From Gammaproteobacteria bacterium (GTDB lineage Bacteria > Pseudomonadota > Gammaproteobacteria > Pseudomonadales > Pseudomonadaceae): 34,165 bases of DNA. The notes below the pieces were generated by a model that was not told where the DNA came from, did not search any database, and was given only the letters and a program-made list of their open reading frames with translations. The translations under genes were made by a program, and so were the position numbers. Location: the NCBI GenBank assembly GCA_018826895.1, contig JAHJYA010000113.1, positions 1 through 34,165 on the forward strand, read 5' to 3'. This document shows positions 1 through 8,422 of this stretch, in pieces; within the stretch, counting starts at the first letter, position 1, and each line of letters begins with the position of its first letter.

Positions 1-704
<704 letters not shown>

Positions 705-747
705 TTAATTCGTTTCGATGGACCGGAATTCGTAGCGTGGGTGCGGA

Positions 748-1041
748 TCAGGCTTCGACGACAGCCAGGATCTCGCTTTCACCCATGACCAGCAGGTCTT
801 CGCCGTCGACTTTGACGGTGTTGCTGCCGGAGTAAGGGCCGAACACCACTTTGTCGCCGACCTTGACGGCCAGTGCACGTACTTCGCCGTTGTCCAGCAC
901 GCGGCCGGTGCCTACAGCGACGATCTCACCCTGGTTGGGCTTCTCGGCAGCGGAACCCGGCAGAACGATGCCGCCTGCGGTTTTGGTCTCTTCTTCGCTG
1001 CGACGAATCACGACGCGGTCATGCAGAGGACGAAGCTTCAT
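748..1041 (-). CDS. groES: GroES co-chaperonin
   Basis: This is the 10-kDa co-chaperonin that caps the GroEL ring. The 97-residue protein begins [14 protein letters not shown] and contains the mobile-loop region with [11 protein letters not shown] (about residues 21-31) and the C-terminal [15 protein letters not shown]. Its length is normal. The reading frame is open further upstream, but the start at 1041 is chosen because GGGAGAGATCGACA precedes this ATG and because the family begins here. It is first in the operon with groEL, 55 nt upstream of it. The 5' leader is long (roughly 140 nt from the candidate heat-shock promoter) and contains a small hairpin. Confidence 0.98.
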   Translation of the reverse strand: MKLRPLHDRVVIRRSEEETKTAGGIVLPGSAAEKPNQGEIVAVGTGRVLDNGEVRALAVKVGDKVVFGPYSGSNTVKVDGEDLLVMGESEILAVVEA

Positions 1042-1188
1042 TGTCGATCTCTCCCAATAGAATGTTGACATCAGCTGGTGCATTCACCAGCGGGTTAGCA
1101 AAATCCGGCGATGCCGGGTGCGCTGCACCAGAGGCGCAACGCGAAAGTCTGATCTGCTGGAACAGCAGAAAACCTTGCGGTGACCGGT

Positions 1189-1216
1189 ACATAAGGGCGT
1201 ACAAGGGGATTTCAAG
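1189..1216 (-). promoter_or_regulatory. Candidate sigma-32 promoter of groESL
   Basis: On the minus strand CTTGAAA (1216-1210) is followed after 12 nt by CCCTTATGT (1197-1189). This resembles the heat-shock consensus CTTGAAA-N11..14-CCCCATnT and lies about 150 nt upstream of the groES start. A 7-bp hairpin, TCTGCTG-gaa-CAGCAGA on the plus strand (1153-1169), would fall in the 5' leader. The match is by eye; no start site is proven. Confidence 0.55.
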
Positions 1217-1261
1217 GGCGCCATGGAACTTTTTTGTGGCACCCGAGCGGAATTCAGCGGG

Positions 1262-1720
1262 TCAATCGCGGCGTTCGTATTCGCCTTCGAGCACGTTCGG
1301 CCGCGCGCCGTCAGGGCGCTGAGCCTGGCCAGCAGGGCTGTCATAAAACGCACGCTGACGCATCGCCTGCTCAGCCGCGCGCAAGCGCACTTTGTTGACC
1401 AGCAGTCGGCGCGTGAAGGGGATCAGGCAGAGCACGCCGAAGATATCGCTGATAAACCCGGGGAGCAGCAGCAGGCCACCGCCGACGGCAATCAGCAGGC
1501 CTTCAAGCATTTCCTGCTCGGGCAACTCGCCGCGGGCCAGACGCTCACGCGCACGCCATGCGGTGGCGACACCCGCCACCCGCAGCAGTACAGCGCCAAG
1601 CACACCCGTGCCGATCACCAGCAGCAGCGTGGGCAGCACACCGATGGCGCTGCCGACCTGAATCAGCAGGGCCAGTTCGATGAACGGAAACAGCAGGAAC
1701 AGCAACAGAAACGCACGCAT
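1262..1720 (-). CDS. fxsA: FxsA family membrane protein
   Basis: This is a small inner-membrane protein of the FxsA family. In E. coli FxsA titrates the phage-exclusion protein PifA, but its normal role is unclear. The 152-residue product has an N-terminal hydrophobic segment (about residues 2-20), a second at about 25-50, and a third at about 75-98 containing the typical LLLLPGFISDIFG family signature. The C-terminal tail is basic and hydrophilic. An in-frame TTG lies just before the ATG at 1720, but AAGGA seven bases before the ATG favours the ATG. It lies next to groES, an arrangement I recall as common in Pseudomonas, and it is codirectional with the HugZ-like gene 63 nt upstream, so it may be read from that promoter. 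Confidence 0.9.
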   Translation of the reverse strand: MRAFLLLFLLFPFIELALLIQVGSAIGVLPTLLLVIGTGVLGAVLLRVAGVATAWRARERLARGELPEQEMLEGLLIAVGGGLLLLPGFISDIFGVLCLIPFTRRLLVNKVRLRAAEQAMRQRAFYDSPAGQAQRPDGARPNVLEGEYERRD

Positions 1721-1783
1721 CAAGGGATCCTTAACGGAAGATCAGCTTCCAGTAGAGAGGAAGTATGGGGTGTTGCGCTGAAT

Positions 1784-2521
1784 TCAAGCTGAAATCGTGC
1801 CGCCGGTCGGCCAACTGCTCGCGCGCGCCAGCTGTACCAAGGCTTGGCGCACTTCAGCGGAGTTATTGCAGAATGTTGGCAAGGGTAACCAATGCAGGCC
1901 TTGGCCAATACGCAGGTGAAAACCTTCACTGTCGATGCCGACCATTTGCGCCGGTGCATGACTGGGCAGCCCTGCCAGGGCCACGTAATGGGCAATGGCA
2001 GCGGCGTGGTCGGCATTCATATGTTCGACCATCGACACCTCGGCGGCCTCCGTTCCTTCGGCAAAAGGGTTGGCCAGCGCCACCTCATCGAGCCAGTGAA
2101 TCGCACCGAAGCCACCGATAAAGCGCCAGCGCACCGGCTGCAGCACCCAGAAGTCGAAGTCGTGCACACGGTGGTGATCGCGTGAGTCGGGGAAATAGCG
2201 GTAATAACGGGCAGCGGCCGCCTCGACTTCATCGACCGCCAGCGGCCGCGCTTCGGCCAGCAGAGTCAGGCGGCCAACGGCCTGGACATCTTCGGCACCG
2301 CGCTCACCGACCAGCAGGGAACATTTGGCGTCCTGCTGCAGATTGTGGGTGTGCTGGGCGATCCGGCTGATCAATATCAGCGGCCAGCCGCGGGCATCCA
2401 GGCAATAAGGCACCACCGAACCGAAGGGAAACCCCGGCATGGCCTTGGAGTGGGTCGAGAGCACGCCACGGTATTCCTTGAGCAACAGTTCTCGGGCATG
2501 CTTGCCAGCTTTCACGCTCAC
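1784..2521 (-). CDS. HugZ-like haem-utilisation / PNPOx-fold protein
   Basis: This protein pairs an N-terminal pyridoxamine-5'-phosphate-oxidase-like split barrel (about residues 5-145) with a C-terminal DUF2470 domain (about 160-240; motif [15 protein letters not shown]). HugZ-type members of this family bind and degrade haem to release iron; other members only bind FMN or haem. The substrate here is therefore inferred. The 245-residue start is a GTG at 2521, preceded by ACGAGGAG with 7-nt spacing. No in-frame ATG fits the homologous N-terminus [12 protein letters not shown], and the much longer open frame runs antisense through the neighbouring SDR. It is divergent from the SDR across 96 nt and upstream of fxsA. 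Confidence 0.85.
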   Translation of the reverse strand: MSVKAGKHARELLLKEYRGVLSTHSKAMPGFPFGSVVPYCLDARGWPLILISRIAQHTHNLQQDAKCSLLVGERGAEDVQAVGRLTLLAEARPLAVDEVEAAAARYYRYFPDSRDHHRVHDFDFWVLQPVRWRFIGGFGAIHWLDEVALANPFAEGTEAAEVSMVEHMNADHAAAIAHYVALAGLPSHAPAQMVGIDSEGFHLRIGQGLHWLPLPTFCNNSAEVRQALVQLARASSWPTGGTISA

Positions 2522-2617
2522 CTTTCGACTCCTCGTAGAGAATCCGTCATAAACGGACAGGCACCTAGCATAGCGGTGGCCTGCGAGGTCAATCCAGCAG
2601 CTTTCGAGGGGATACAT

Positions 2618-3376
2618 ATGCAGCTCAACGACAAGGTCATCATCATCACCGGCGGTTGCCAGGGCCTGGGCCGCGCCATGGGCGAATACCTGGCGGCCAA
2701 GGGCGCCAAACTGGCGCTGGTCGACCTCAACCAGGAAAAACTCGATGAAGCCGTGGCCGCCTGCAAGGCCCTGGGCAGCGAAGCCCGCGCCTACCTGTGC
2801 AACGTCGCCAACGAGGAGCAGGTCACCCACATGGTGGCCCAGGTGGCCGAAGACTTCGGCGCTATCCATGGCCTGGTGAACAATGCCGGCATCCTGCGCG
2901 ATGGCCTGACCATCAAGGTCAAGGATGGCGAAATGAGCAAGATGAGCCTGGCGCAATGGCAGTCGGTGATCGACGTCAACCTGACCGGCGTGTTCCTCTG
3001 CACCCGCGAAGTGGCGGCGAAGATGATCGAGCTGAAGAACGAAGGCGCCATCATCAATATTTCCTCGATCTCCCGGGCCGGTAACATCGGCCAGGCCAAC
3101 TACTCGGCGGCCAAGGCCGGCGTGGCCGCTGACACCGTGGTCTGGGCTAAGGAACTGGCGCGTTACGGCATCCGCGTAGCCGGCGTGGCACCGGGCTTTA
3201 TCGAAACCGAAATGACCCTGACCATGAAGCCCGAAGCACTGGAGAAGATGACCTCAGGCATCCCGCTGCGACGCATGGGTAAACCGGCCGAGATCGCCCA
3301 CTCGGTGGCCTATATCCTGGAAAACGACTACTACACCGGACGTATTCTGGAACTCGACGGCGGCCTGCGCCTGTAA
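2618..3376 (+). CDS. SDR family oxidoreductase (FabG-like)
   Basis: This is a classical NAD(P)-dependent short-chain dehydrogenase of 252 residues. Visible motifs are TGGCQGLG (11-18) for cofactor binding, NNAG (88-91), the catalytic Ser around 149-150 (INISS), and Tyr162/Lys166 in NYSAAKAG. The C-terminal LDGGLRL is as in FabG-type enzymes. Asp36 at the end of the second strand (LALVD) suggests NAD(H) preference. The start at 2618 has GAGGGG upstream, and the frame upstream of it does not resemble an SDR. It stands alone and ends at a strong terminator. The substrate cannot be told from sequence; a 3-oxoacyl or hydroxyacyl thioester is a family-based guess. Confidence 0.92.
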   Translation: MQLNDKVIIITGGCQGLGRAMGEYLAAKGAKLALVDLNQEKLDEAVAACKALGSEARAYLCNVANEEQVTHMVAQVAEDFGAIHGLVNNAGILRDGLTIKVKDGEMSKMSLAQWQSVIDVNLTGVFLCTREVAAKMIELKNEGAIINISSISRAGNIGQANYSAAKAGVAADTVVWAKELARYGIRVAGVAPGFIETEMTLTMKPEALEKMTSGIPLRRMGKPAEIAHSVAYILENDYYTGRILELDGGLRL

Positions 3377-3400
3377 TCAGCGGCTAGAAGGTCTGTTGCT

Positions 3401-3436
3401 AATGCCGTTCATCTGAGTCAGGTGAGCGGCATTTTT
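3401..3436 (+). terminator. Intrinsic terminator after the SDR gene
   Basis: Two stacked stems, AATGCCG/CGGCATT and TCATCT/AGGTGA (one G-T pair), surround the loop GAGTC. A short T run (ATTTTTCT) follows. It lies 25 nt after the SDR stop and also faces the end of the 60-aa gene on the minus strand. Confidence 0.8.
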
Positions 3437-3453
3437 CTGTCCGCCAGGACGCT

Positions 3454-3636
3454 TTATGGCTCGTCCGCTTCGGCGTCAGGCGGCACAGGCGCATGCAACT
3501 GTCGCCACAGCTCGGCAGCATCGGCGAAGTCGGTGCCGGACTCCGGGGTTAGTGCCTCGGGGTCGTAGCGCCGCACACAGCCCTCGCCCAGGGTCGGCGG
3601 GGCAGTTGACGTGGCCCGGTCACGCGGATCGCTCAT
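3454..3636 (-). CDS. Small conserved hypothetical protein, 60 aa
   Basis: This is a 60-residue acidic, proline-rich protein with no membrane segment and no motif that I recognise. Its ATG overlaps the stop codon of the CBS-domain gene in an ATGA arrangement (3633-3636), and AGGAGAAGGGCG precedes the start. Both features indicate translational coupling and a real gene. It is last in the purU - CBS - small protein set. No function is proposed. Confidence 0.7.
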   Translation of the reverse strand: MSDPRDRATSTAPPTLGEGCVRRYDPEALTPESGTDFADAAELWRQLHAPVPPDAEADEP

Positions 3637-4067
3637 CGCCCTTCTCCTGCGCTCAGTTGGCCCTGGTCATGCTGGGCGAATTCCTTGACCGCGCGAAGCA
3701 CGTCATGGCGACTGATCTGCCCGACCAAACGTCCCGCCTCGACCACAGGCAAGCGCCGCCGGCGGCCATCGAGAAAGCGCTGCGAGACCTCGATGATGTC
3801 GGTTTCCGGCGATACCGTTTCCACCGTGCGGGTCATGTAATCGCCCACTCGCCCGCCCACCGACTCGTAATACGCCCCCGAGAGGATCGCCCGCAGGCAA
3901 TCGCCCTCGGACAACAAACCCAGCAGCGCGCCGCTGTCATCGACCACCGGTGCCCCGGAAATTCGGTGTTCGAGCAGCCGGTGAATGGCGGTAAACAAGT
4001 CCATATCGGTGCGGAACGTCACCAGGCGGCGAGTCATGTAATCGCGCACCTTGATTGATTTGAGCAT
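3633..4067 (-). CDS. Two-CBS-domain protein
   Basis: This 144-residue protein consists almost entirely of a tandem CBS pair. The first repeat covers about residues 5-60 (VRDYMTRRLVTF ... ISGAPVVDDSG) and the second about 72-130 (VGDYMTRTVETVSPE ... RRRLPVVEAGRLVGQISRHDVLRAV). Such stand-alone pairs usually bind adenine nucleotides or SAM and modulate a partner; the partner is unknown. The ATG at 4067 has GAGGAG seven bases upstream, and the longer open frame lacks a comparable site. The gene sits 49 nt after purU and overlaps the 60-aa gene by 4 nt, so the three are probably cotranscribed. Confidence 0.88.
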   Translation of the reverse strand: MLKSIKVRDYMTRRLVTFRTDMDLFTAIHRLLEHRISGAPVVDDSGALLGLLSEGDCLRAILSGAYYESVGGRVGDYMTRTVETVSPETDIIEVSQRFLDGRRRRLPVVEAGRLVGQISRHDVLRAVKEFAQHDQGQLSAGEGR

Positions 4068-4116
4068 GGGCTGACTCCTCTGGTCGTGTCCTTTACCACC
4101 GGCCACGACCCGGCGG

Positions 4117-4968
4117 TCAGTCGAACACTACCGTCTTGTTGTCGTGGACCAGTACGCGGTCTTCCAAGTGGTAGCGTAGCCCACGCGAGAGCACCATCTT
4201 CTCCACGTCCTTACCCAGGCGCACCATTTCCTCGATGCTGTCGCGGTGGCTGACGCGCACCACGTCCTGCTCGATGATCGGGCCAGCGTCGAGTTCTTCG
4301 GTGACGTAGTGGGAGGTGGCGCCAATCAGCTTGACCCCACGCAACGAGGCCTGGTGATAGGGTTTGGCGCCGACGAAGGACGGCAGGAAGCTGTGGTGGA
4401 TGTTGATCACCCGCTGAGCGTAATCCTGGCACAGCTGCGGCGGCAGGATCTGCATGTAGCGCGCCAGCACGATGGCATCGGCCTGGTGCTCAGCGATCAG
4501 CCGCGAAACCTCATCGAAAGCGGGTTGCTTGTTCTGCGGGTCGACCGGCACATGGAAGTACGGAATGCCATGCCACTCGACCATGCTGCGCAGGTCGTTG
4601 TGGTTGGAGATGACGCAGGGGATCTCGCAGTCCAGCTCGTGGCTGTGCCAGCGGTGCAGCAGGTCGGCCAGGCAATGTGACTCGCGGCTGGCCATCAATA
4701 CCACACGCTTCTTCTGCGCCGAATCGGTGATCCGCCACTCCATGGAAAACTCACGGGCAATGGGCGCAAACGCCTGCTGGAAACCGGCCAGGTCGAAGGG
4801 CAGGGAATCGGCACGAATTTCATGGCGCATGAAGAACCAGCCACTCTGGTTATCCGAATGATGGCTCGCCTCGGTGATCCAGCCATTGTAGGTAGCCAGA
4901 AAATTACTGACCTTGGCCACGATACCGACGCGGTCCGGACAGGCAATAACCAACCGAAAAGTGCGCAT
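4117..4968 (-). CDS. purU: Formyltetrahydrofolate deformylase
   Basis: PurU hydrolyses 10-formyl-tetrahydrofolate to formate and tetrahydrofolate, balancing one-carbon units in the cytoplasm. The 283-residue protein has an N-terminal ACT domain (about 1-80, starting RLVIACPDRVGIVAKVSNFL). A formyltransferase-fold domain follows (about 87-283) with the catalytic triad region Asn189/His191 in VINIHHSFLPSF and Asp228 in TEELDAGPIIEQ. Length and motifs are normal. GGAG six bases before the ATG at 4968 supports the start. It is divergent from mvaT across a 367-bp gap and leads the CBS/60-aa genes. Pseudomonads often carry a second purU with glycine-betaine catabolism genes; this copy is the mvaT-linked one. 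Confidence 0.96.
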   Translation of the reverse strand: MRTFRLVIACPDRVGIVAKVSNFLATYNGWITEASHHSDNQSGWFFMRHEIRADSLPFDLAGFQQAFAPIAREFSMEWRITDSAQKKRVVLMASRESHCLADLLHRWHSHELDCEIPCVISNHNDLRSMVEWHGIPYFHVPVDPQNKQPAFDEVSRLIAEHQADAIVLARYMQILPPQLCQDYAQRVINIHHSFLPSFVGAKPYHQASLRGVKLIGATSHYVTEELDAGPIIEQDVVRVSHRDSIEEMVRLGKDVEKMVLSRGLRYHLEDRVLVHDNKTVVFD

Positions 4969-5006
4969 TTAAGACTCCAGAAGATTCGCAAAGTCGCGCA
5001 TTCTAG

Positions 5007-5062
5007 GGTCTGTTACCGTTTCGTCGCTAGCCGCGTTGCAGAGAAACGGAAACAGACCCTCG
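5007..5062. repeat. Inverted repeat, 18-bp arms, between purU and mvaT
   Basis: AGGGTCTGTTACCGTTTC (5007-5024) is mirrored by GAAACGGAAACAGACCCT (5045-5062) with a single mismatch. The 20-nt loop carries the motif CAACGCGGCTAGCG on the minus strand. It could act as a terminator-like structure or be a dispersed palindromic element; it has no T tract in either direction. Confidence 0.75.
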
Positions 5063-5265
5063 CCACAGCGTAGAAAAACTGCAGTACACATGCACAGCGG
5101 CACCTGCGACAGATCGCCCAGCCTTCGTACCGAACCAGGACGAAGCACGATTGTCACAGCGAAGCCGGCAAAACCTTATGCAAGCCTTATGAATAGTTAT
5201 CCGCGTGCGAAAACAATTATTCAGCAGACTGAAAAGTGTTTATGTGGCATTTCCTTACAAAGCGG

Positions 5266-5294
5266 TTTACTTGTTAAAAGTGCATGACTATTAT
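5266..5294 (+). promoter_or_regulatory. Candidate sigma70 promoter of mvaT
   Basis: TTTACT (5266-5271) and TATTAT (5289-5294) are separated by 17 nt and lie about 40 nt upstream of the mvaT ATG, inside the AT-rich stretch. The -10 matches the consensus at 5 of 6 positions and the -35 at 4 of 6. Confidence 0.45.
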
Positions 5295-5335
5295 CATCGC
5301 CACGTAATCAACTTTAACCAAGCCAGGTCAACTCC

Positions 5336-5713
5336 ATGTCGCTGATCAACGAATACCGTGCCACCGAAGAAGCCATCAAAGAACTGCAAGAGCGCCTGAA
5401 AAACTTGTCGCAAGATGACAAGCTGAAAAAAGAACTGGAATTCGAAGGCAAGCTGCGCACCCTGATGGGCGAATACCAGAAGTCCCTGCGTGACATCATC
5501 GCCATCCTCGATCCGGAAGCCAAGAATGCCAAGGCAGGCCGTCCGGCTGCCAAAGCAACTGGCACCAAACGCGCACGCAAGGTCAAGCAGTACAAAAACC
5601 CGAACACCGGTGAAGTGATCGAAACCAAAGGTGGCAACCACAAGACGTTGAAAGAGTGGAAAGCCAAATGGGGTTCCGACACTGTTGAAAGCTGGGCCAC
5701 CCTGCTGGGTTAA
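5336..5713 (+). CDS. mvaT: MvaT-type H-NS family xenogeneic silencer
   Basis: MvaT is the Pseudomonas functional analogue of H-NS. It oligomerises along AT-rich DNA and silences acquired genes and many virulence or biofilm genes. The 125-residue protein has an N-terminal coiled-coil oligomerisation region (about 1-60, beginning MSLINEYRATEEAIKELQERL), a basic linker (about 65-85, GRPAAKATGTKRARK) and a C-terminal DNA-binding domain (about 86-125) with the AT-pincer loop KGGNHKTLKEWKAKWG. Its length is that of the family. The gene is monocistronic, with its own AT-rich promoter region and a strong terminator right after the stop. Confidence 0.96.
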   Translation: MSLINEYRATEEAIKELQERLKNLSQDDKLKKELEFEGKLRTLMGEYQKSLRDIIAILDPEAKNAKAGRPAAKATGTKRARKVKQYKNPNTGEVIETKGGNHKTLKEWKAKWGSDTVESWATLLG

Positions 5714-5736
5714 GCCCACGCTTAGGCGTAGTCGTT

Positions 5737-5764
5737 AAAAAGCCAGCTGATGCTGGCTTTTTTT
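5737..5764 (+). terminator. Intrinsic terminator of mvaT
   Basis: A perfect 11-bp stem, AAAAAGCCAGC / GCTGGCTTTTT, with the loop TGAT is followed by further T residues. It begins 24 nt after the mvaT stop. Confidence 0.93.
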
Positions 5765-6078
5765 ATGGCTATGTTTCGATTGCCTGTTCCTGCCATATGC
5801 AAGCCATAACACAACAGCTGTATGAATCGCCCAGAACGCGTAGGAGCACCGCCTCGGGGCGACTCTTCGCCGCGCGACGTCTGGGAAGAGCATCGTCGCA
5901 GTGCTACATACTGCGGGGACATAAGTCTTTGCCAGAGCAGCCTAAGTTACCGTTAGGGCTCATGCTCTTAGTCGTGCAGCTACTGGCACCATGCCCTTTA
6001 CCTGCTGCGATGACGAAGCCCCGTGAGTTATCTCGAAGCTGCGACAGTGCAAACTTAGCTAAATCACTTAGCTACAGG
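5765..6078. other. Intergenic gap mvaT-sbcB with one REP-like unit
   Basis: This 314-bp stretch has no supported gene. It contains a REP-like unit GTAGGAGC...CGGGGCGAC (5840-5863), related to those at 14581-14805. A 9-bp direct repeat ACTTAGCTA occurs at 6053-6061 and 6066-6074, just downstream of the sbcB stop. I see no convincing terminator for sbcB. Confidence 0.6.
5840..5863 (+). repeat. REP-like palindromic unit
   Basis: GTAGGAGC is followed by a CCGCCTCGG hairpin core and GGCGAC. It shares the GTAGGAGC head and the CGCCTCGGGGCGA core with units in the 14581-14805 spacer. Units with the GTAGGAGC head are typical of Pseudomonas REP sequences. Confidence 0.65.
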
Positions 6079-7509
6079 CTACTGGATATAGCGCTGACGC
6101 AGCTGCTGCGCATACTGCTGCCAGGTCTGCAACAATGCCCGCTGCTCGACAGATGCCTGCGCCCACGCGTCCTGTACCGCAGTGTCAAATTGCGCCAGGG
6201 TATTGGGCGCACCATATTCGGGCAGTGACAGCCGCTGCTGACAAAAGGCAAACCAACGCTGTTGTTCATCCTCGTTCAGCGAGTCGGGAAAGTTGCGCGC
6301 CCGATATCGAAATAACAGTTCCGGCAAGCGGGCATCATCGAAAGGCCAGGTACCTCCGGCCAACTGCAAAGGGTCTGCCTGACGCACTTGCTCACACAGA
6401 CGCTTGTCACGGTCGCCGATAAAACCACCATACAACTGCTGTTCCGGATCCTGAACCTCAGCAAAGCTTTCCTCGGCATACACCGCTTGCACGCTGTCCT
6501 GCCAGCGCGCTTGGGTCGTGCGCAGTTGCTCGGCGCGCGCCTCGTAGGAATCGATATCCAGCTGCAACCGTTCACGATCCTGCGCGCGCAAGACCGAAAG
6601 CGGCGCAACCACCGGACAACGATTGATATGCAACAGCTTGAGCGGGACCGGCGCCTGGCCCTCGGGCAAGTCTTCATGACGGGTATACAGCCGGGCGCGC
6701 AAAGCCTCTGGACTCTCGTCGAGCAGCGCCTGGGTATCGCCCTGCAGGTCGCAGACGATCAGTGCATTGCGGTTACGCGGGTGCCAGGCCAGCGGCAGGA
6801 CCACCCCCAGGTAATGCCGAGCGCCGGCAAAACGCCCCGAGACATGCACCAGCGGCTGCAGCAGGCGAATCTGCTCGAGCACCCGCGGTTTGCTGCGCAA
6901 TTGGTAGAGGTAGTCGTACAGGCGCGGCTGACGCTCACGCAGCAAGCGCGCCAGGGCGATGGTGGCGCGCACATCGGAAAGCGCATCGTGAGCCTGACCA
7001 TGTTCGATGCCATTGGCTGCGGTCAGGCGCTCCAGCTTGAGGCTGACGCGACCATCCTCCTCGGGCCAGACGATCCCTTCCGGGCGCAGCGCATAGGCGG
7101 TGCGCACCAGATCGATCAGGTCCCAACGACTGTTGCCGCCCTGCCACTCTCGGCCGTAAGGGTCATAGAAATTGCGATACAGGCTGTAGCGGGTGACCTC
7201 ATCGTCAAAGCGCAGGCTGTTGTAGCCCACACCACAGGTGCCCGGCCGCGCCAGCTCGGCATGCACCCGGGCCATAAAGTCCGCCTCGCCCAGCCCCTGC
7301 TCGGCCAACCGCTGCGGCGTAATACCGGTGACCAGGCAGGCCGCCGGGTGCGGCAGAATGTCGTCGCTGGGCTGACAATAGATGTTCAGCGGCGCCTCGA
7401 TTTCGTTGAGCGCCTCGTCGGTGCGAATGCCGGCCACTTGCAGGGGGCGGTCGCGGCGCGGGTCGATGCCGGTGGTTTCGTAGTCGTACCAGAACAGGCT
7501 GGAAGTCAC
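6079..7509 (-). CDS. sbcB: Exodeoxyribonuclease I
   Basis: ExoI degrades single-stranded DNA 3' to 5' and takes part in recombination and mismatch repair. The 476-residue protein starts with a DnaQ-like exonuclease domain (about 5-190): Asp/Glu of exo motif I in FWYDYETTGID and the exo III motif in QAHDALSDVRATIALA. The SH3-like and C-terminal helical domains of ExoI follow. The length matches the family (about 475). The start is a GTG at 7509 with CAGGAG seven bases upstream; the longer open frame adds residues unrelated to the family, and no ATG fits. It is divergent from the RDD gene across 187 bp. Confidence 0.95.
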   Translation of the reverse strand: MTSSLFWYDYETTGIDPRRDRPLQVAGIRTDEALNEIEAPLNIYCQPSDDILPHPAACLVTGITPQRLAEQGLGEADFMARVHAELARPGTCGVGYNSLRFDDEVTRYSLYRNFYDPYGREWQGGNSRWDLIDLVRTAYALRPEGIVWPEEDGRVSLKLERLTAANGIEHGQAHDALSDVRATIALARLLRERQPRLYDYLYQLRSKPRVLEQIRLLQPLVHVSGRFAGARHYLGVVLPLAWHPRNRNALIVCDLQGDTQALLDESPEALRARLYTRHEDLPEGQAPVPLKLLHINRCPVVAPLSVLRAQDRERLQLDIDSYEARAEQLRTTQARWQDSVQAVYAEESFAEVQDPEQQLYGGFIGDRDKRLCEQVRQADPLQLAGGTWPFDDARLPELLFRYRARNFPDSLNEDEQQRWFAFCQQRLSLPEYGAPNTLAQFDTAVQDAWAQASVEQRALLQTWQQYAQQLRQRYIQ

Positions 7510-7696
7510 GGATAGGCTCCTGAGCGCTGGGGTGAAGCGGGGCGCCAGTCTAGCACCGGCCTCCCACCGACACCTGCACGCGCCAGAACCGCTCTCAACG
7601 TGCGCCATGACACAGCGCAGTATTTTCGCGGCAACGCGGCTTGCGCTGTAACGGCATCAGACCCTAGCATCGGGCTTTCCCTGACGCAGTGCGCCG

Positions 7697-8422
7697 ATGC
7701 CACCCTCGCTCACCTCCACTAGCACGCCTGCTGCTCCGCTGCTGGACACCCGTTACCGGGTCGAGACGCCGGAGGGCATCGACCTGACCCTGCGTCCTGC
7801 CGGCCTGGTGCCGCGGGCCTTGGCCTTCAGTGTCGACCTGGCGATTCGCGGGGTGTTCCTGCTGCTGGTCTACTTCGGCTTGAGCCTGCTGGGCCAGTTC
7901 GGCATGGGCCTGGCGGCCGTGCTGCTGTTTCTGGTGACCTGGTGGTACATGGTGCTGTTCGAGGTGCTCAACCAGGGTCGCTCCCCCGGCAAACAACTGC
8001 TTGGCCTGCGGGTGGTGCACGACGATGGCACGCCGATCGGCTGGCCGGCGTCGCTGACCCGCAACCTGTTGCGCTTTGTTGACCTGCTGCCGTTCGCCTA
8101 CACCTTCGGTTTGCTCAGCTGTCTCTATCACCCGCATTTCAAGCGCCTGGGCGATATCGCGGCCGGCACCCTGGTGGTTTACCGCGACTTGCCGCCGGCT
8201 CGGCCGAACCTGCCCGAAGCGCAACCGCAGCAAGCGCCCTTCGCCCTGAGTCTGGCCGAACAGCGCGCGCTGCTTGGCTTTGCCGAACGCGCCGAGGGGC
8301 TGTCTGCCGCGCGCCGGGCCGAACTTGCCGGGCTACTCGCCGAACCGCTGGACCTGCCACCGGAGCAGGCCGAACGGCACCTGCACGGCATCGCCCGTGG
8401 CCTGCTAGGGCCGACGCCATGA
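7697..8422 (+). CDS. RDD family membrane protein, first gene of the MoxR operon
   Basis: This 241-residue RDD-domain protein has a short N-terminal tail, then RPAGLVPRALAFSVDLAIRG (about 32-52) carrying the conserved Arg and Asp, and hydrophobic segments near 47-66, 68-92 and 125-145. The loop with GRSPGKQLLGLRVV is a strong RDD signature. A hydrophilic, Leu/Ala-rich cytoplasmic tail covers about 165-241. RDD proteins have no agreed function; some act as ion exchangers. The Shine-Dalgarno site before the ATG at 7697 is weak. The stop overlaps the start of the SpoIIM gene (ATGA), so it belongs to the six-gene operon ending at 14547. Confidence 0.88.
   Translation: MPPSLTSTSTPAAPLLDTRYRVETPEGIDLTLRPAGLVPRALAFSVDLAIRGVFLLLVYFGLSLLGQFGMGLAAVLLFLVTWWYMVLFEVLNQGRSPGKQLLGLRVVHDDGTPIGWPASLTRNLLRFVDLLPFAYTFGLLSCLYHPHFKRLGDIAAGTLVVYRDLPPARPNLPEAQPQQAPFALSLAEQRALLGFAERAEGLSAARRAELAGLLAEPLDLPPEQAERHLHGIARGLLGPTP

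Larger units (their letters stand above)
4969..5335. other. Intergenic gap purU-mvaT with inverted repeat and AT-rich promoter region
   Basis: No supported gene lies in this 367-bp gap. The purU-proximal half holds a long imperfect inverted repeat (5007-5062). The mvaT-proximal half (about 5170-5320) is clearly AT-rich compared with the rest of the window, a typical target for MvaT-type silencers, so autoregulation is plausible. The short open frames here have no family features. Confidence 0.7.

Noticed and set aside
2522..2956. Upstream extension of the HugZ-like protein to 390 residues
   Set aside because: The extra part is antisense to the SDR and unrelated to the family; the GTG at 2521 has a strong ribosome site.
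4969..5287. Short open frames between purU and mvaT
   Set aside because: They run through an inverted repeat and AT-rich promoter DNA and show no protein features.
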